From Phycisphaerae bacterium (GTDB lineage: Bacteria; Planctomycetota; Phycisphaerae; UBA1845; Fen-1342), in contig JAGNKU010000021.1 in assembly GCA_017999985.1 (NCBI GenBank), positions 1 through 53,890 on the forward strand: DNA of 53,890 nt, read 5' to 3'. The notes beneath the pieces were generated by a model that was not told the origin of the DNA, did not search any database, and worked only from the letters and a program-made list of their open reading frames with translations. Each line of letters starts with the position of its first letter. Position 1 is the stretch's first letter. Position numbers and translations under genes: made by a program. Of this stretch, positions 51,788 through 53,890 are shown in pieces.

Positions 51788-52543
51788 TCAGAAACCGCGT
51801 CCGGGATGTAGCCGGTCGGTCTGCTCCAGGCGGGCCAGGCGCCGCCGGATCGCCAGCAAAGTCGGCACAGCGACGAGCGCCTCGCGCAGCGGGCGGACGC
51901 GGCTATGGGTCCGGTGCCGCCAGATGACGCCGACCTCCTTCACGCGGTAGCCCAGGCGCTCGGCAAGCCCGAGTGCCTCGCAGTCGAACAGCCAGCCGTG
52001 GAGCGTCTGGCGTGCGAAGATCGCCTGGGCAGCCGCGCGGGTGAACAGCTTGAAGCCGCACTGCGTGTCGCGTAGTTCCGGCAGCAGCAAGCGACGGCGC
52101 AGCGCCCGAAACAGCCACGCGGCCCAGCGTCGCAAGCGCGGCTGGGGCGGGTCCAGGTGCGAGTCGGGCAGGTCGCGCGACGCGATGACCACGTCGAAGC
52201 CCTGGTCGAGCCAGGTCCACAGTTTGTCGATTTCCTCGATCGGCGTGGAGAGATCGGCGTCGCACATCAGCACGCGGGCTCCCCGGGCGGCCAGCATGCC
52301 GCGGGCCACGCTGTAGCCCTTGCCGCGGTTGACGGGATTCGTGAGCAGTTGCACCGCTGGGGGCTCGGCCGCGTGCTGGCGCACGATCTCGGCGGTCGTG
52401 TCGGTGCTGCCATCGTCGACGACGATGAGCTCGACGCTCCGGCCGGTTCGCATGACCCAGGCGCGCACGAGTTCGAGCGTGTGTCCGAGCCGGCGCGCCT
52501 CGTTGAACGCGGGAATAACGATGGATAAGGCCGGTGCGTCCAT
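51788..52543 (-). CDS. Family 2 glycosyltransferase, dolichyl-phosphate beta-glucosyltransferase type
   Basis: A 251-residue GT-A enzyme. It has LSIVIPAFNEARRLG, VVDDGSTDTTAE, MCDADLSTPIEEID and DTQCGFKLFTRAAAQAIF, then GWLFDCEALGLAERLGYRV. These are the marks of ALG5/DPM1-type enzymes that load a sugar onto a polyprenyl phosphate on the inner face of the membrane. Such lipid-linked sugars feed GT-C enzymes; the YfhO-like protein at 12.6 kb could be a user, but that link is guesswork. A transposase remnant on the other strand begins just upstream of its start, so its native promoter may have been displaced. Confidence 0.86.
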   Translation of the reverse strand: MDAPALSIVIPAFNEARRLGHTLELVRAWVMRTGRSVELIVVDDGSTDTTAEIVRQHAAEPPAVQLLTNPVNRGKGYSVARGMLAARGARVLMCDADLSTPIEEIDKLWTWLDQGFDVVIASRDLPDSHLDPPQPRLRRWAAWLFRALRRRLLLPELRDTQCGFKLFTRAAAQAIFARQTLHGWLFDCEALGLAERLGYRVKEVGVIWRHRTHSRVRPLREALVAVPTLLAIRRRLARLEQTDRLHPGRGF

Positions 52544-52559
52544 GCCAGCCGCAAGATAC

Positions 52560-53732
52560 CGAGCGCGGCGGGGTCGGGCAACGCATCGCCAGGCCGTGGC
52601 ACGGTCTGATCGTCATCGGCGGCACCGGGCAGTTGACCTTCCGCGAGCGGCATTGCCCGCACTGCCTGGAACAGACCCACGCTGGGCAGACCCGTTATTT
52701 CCACCCGGTCCTGGAGGCCAAGCTCGTCACGCCGACCGGTCTGCCCTCTCCGTCGGCAGCGCGTTCCTCGAAAACACCGACCGCCAGGCCTCCAAGCCGG
52801 ATTGCGCGCTCAAAGCCTTCCGGCGCCTGGCGGCACAGCTCGCCCAGGATTTCCCGCAACTGCGCCGGTGCCTGCGCCTGGACGGCCTCTACGCCAACAG
52901 CACCGTCCTGGACATTGGTGCGCAGCGCGACGGGAAGTACAGCATCAGCTTCAAGGAAGGCAGCCTGCCGGCGGTGTGGCAAGAGTACCAGACCCTGCGA
53001 GAGCTCTGTCCCCAGAACCGTCTGGTTCGCCGGCCGGCCGAGGGTCCCGTGCAGACCTTTGCCTGGGTGACCGATCTGCACCACCAGGACGACCAGAAAC
53101 GGTCGCACCGCTTGCATGCCTTCGAGTGCCAGGAGCAACACGGCGACACGACCCGCTGCTTTGCCTGGCTGACCAACTTCACCCTCCGCGCCGAGAATGT
53201 GGTCCGCTTGGCCAACCGCGGCGGCCACTTGCGCTGGAAGATCGGGAACGAAGGCTTCAACCTCCAGAAGAACGGCGGGTTCGCTCTGGAGCACGCCTAC
53301 AGCACCCGACCCGAGCCGATCAAGAACGGGTATTTCCTGCTGCAGATGGCCCACGTCATCCTGCAACTGCTCGAACGCGGCAACCTGCTCGGCCAAGCCC
53401 CCGCACGCTTGTTTGGCAGCCTGCACAGCGTGGCGCGCCGCCTGGCCGAGAGCCTCCGCCACCAACTCATCCCGGCGGAGTCGCTCGACCCCGCGCGCGG
53501 TGGCGCCATCCCTTCGCCCTTCCTAACACCAACGCCGCCTTCCGCTCGCCCCCGCGCGCGGTGGCGCCATGCAAATCCGTCTGGACAGCTCCTGACGCGC
53601 CGCCCGCTGTCGGCCGCTCCCGAAAAAACCCGCCCGTTCCCCCGCCACGCCGCTGAGCCGCTCGGCTGCAGCACCCCGCCGCCTTGCGCTTACCGCGCAC
53701 CCGCCGTCACACTACCCGCACCAGGCCGGTAA
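52560..53732 (+). pseudogene. Decayed DDE transposase gene (5'-truncated, frameshifted)
   Basis: The first frame (52600-52743) has VIGGTGQLTFRERHCPHCL and RYFHPVLEAKLVTPTGL. Reading continues in another frame from about 52743 (ALSVGSAFLENTDRQAS, LRRCLRLDGLYANSTV, KYSISFKEGSLPAVW, LRWKIGNEGFNLQKNGGFAL) to TAA/TAG near 53730. One base has been lost near 52743. The expected DGTG near the first catalytic Asp reads GGTG, and the expected WKIEN of the Glu motif reads WKIGN. The N-terminal part is absent. This is an IS4-superfamily-like transposase relic; the exact IS family is not certain. Confidence 0.8.
53482..53570. repeat. Two 28-bp direct repeats near the transposase end
   Basis: Units 53482-53509 and 53543-53570 differ at one base and are spaced 61 bp apart. 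The core CGCGCGCGGTGGCGCC is partly self-complementary. They may mark the edge of the old element. Confidence 0.7.
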
Positions 53733-53890
53733 CCCGTCGGGTGGTTCGTCGCCGCTGCCGCTCGCGAGCCGGTTGCGTTGTAACGATCTCGACGCTTCGG
53801 GGGCGGGAGGCCGGAGGCTGACCAGCCTGGAGGGAGCGGACGGCGTCCGTTTTTGAGGGGGTGGCGGCGGACTCGGCCGGAGTTTGGCGC
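53733..53890. other. Window end without a recognised gene
   Basis: No gene or clear signal. A T-run (53849-53853) follows G+C-rich sequence, but no stable stem was found before it. Confidence 0.35.

Overview
The window is about two-thirds G+C and densely coded on both strands. Short secreted-protein tails of the form GDxNxDGxVxFxDIN (dockerin-like), Tat-exported Gfo/Idh/MocA oxidoreductases, many HEAT-repeat and putative-Ig lipoproteins, a SUMF1-type protein and several short dispersed repeats point to a member of the Planctomycetota, most likely Phycisphaerae or a nearby class. This assignment is inferred from protein style; there is no rRNA gene in the window to confirm it.

Layout. 0-9.5 kb: tail of one dockerin-like protein, a gingipain-type (C25) secreted protease, a class V aminotransferase, a PTS IIA (PtsN-like) protein, a SpoIIE phosphatase, a secreted protein of unknown function, a cold-shock protein with a near-consensus promoter, and a DsrE-like lipoprotein. 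9.6-14.9 kb: a Tat-exported SELENBP1/methanethiol-oxidase homologue, gamma carbonic anhydrase, dodecin, a cluster of short repeats and a YfhO-type membrane protein. 14.9-24.2 kb: a leftward run made of a coiled-coil lipoprotein, addB, addA, gpsA and a soluble histidine kinase. 24.3-30.7 kb: housekeeping genes miaA, ribH-nusB-ftsY, a HEAT protein, ferritin, malate dehydrogenase and a YHS/TRASH metal-binding protein.

30.7-37.6 kb holds a leftward operon whose first gene is a PilM that continues into a PilN-like membrane domain. A PilO-like protein, a large membrane-anchored protein and a PhnP-type metallo-hydrolase follow. This looks like an unusual inner-membrane alignment complex of a type IV pilus or type II secretion system. 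The first three proteins share Gly/Arg/Pro-rich linkers. 37.6-43.7 kb is a leftward group of envelope proteins: a Gfo/Idh/MocA oxidoreductase, a HEAT lipoprotein, a putative-Ig lipoprotein and a small lipoprotein.

43.8-46.5 kb is the most rearranged part. A 157-bp direct repeat (149/157 identical, no gaps) flanks about 2.37 kb that contains the 3' end of an IS1380-family transposase, an intact SUMF1-type gene and an out-of-frame dockerin-like remnant. The repeat is the 3' part of a membrane-anchored C39-like peptidase gene. The copy joined to the gene body runs into an abnormal tail, while the distant copy still has a short in-frame end, so the segment appears to have been inserted into the 3' end of that gene. 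47.3-52.5 kb carries rlmN, a nucleoside-type MFS transporter, a 23-bp inverted repeat, an alpha/beta hydrolase, a methyltransferase and a dolichyl-phosphate-type glycosyltransferase. The window ends in a decayed DDE transposase with a frameshift and two acidic catalytic positions that now read Gly.

No tRNA, rRNA, CRISPR array, origin or complete insertion sequence was found.
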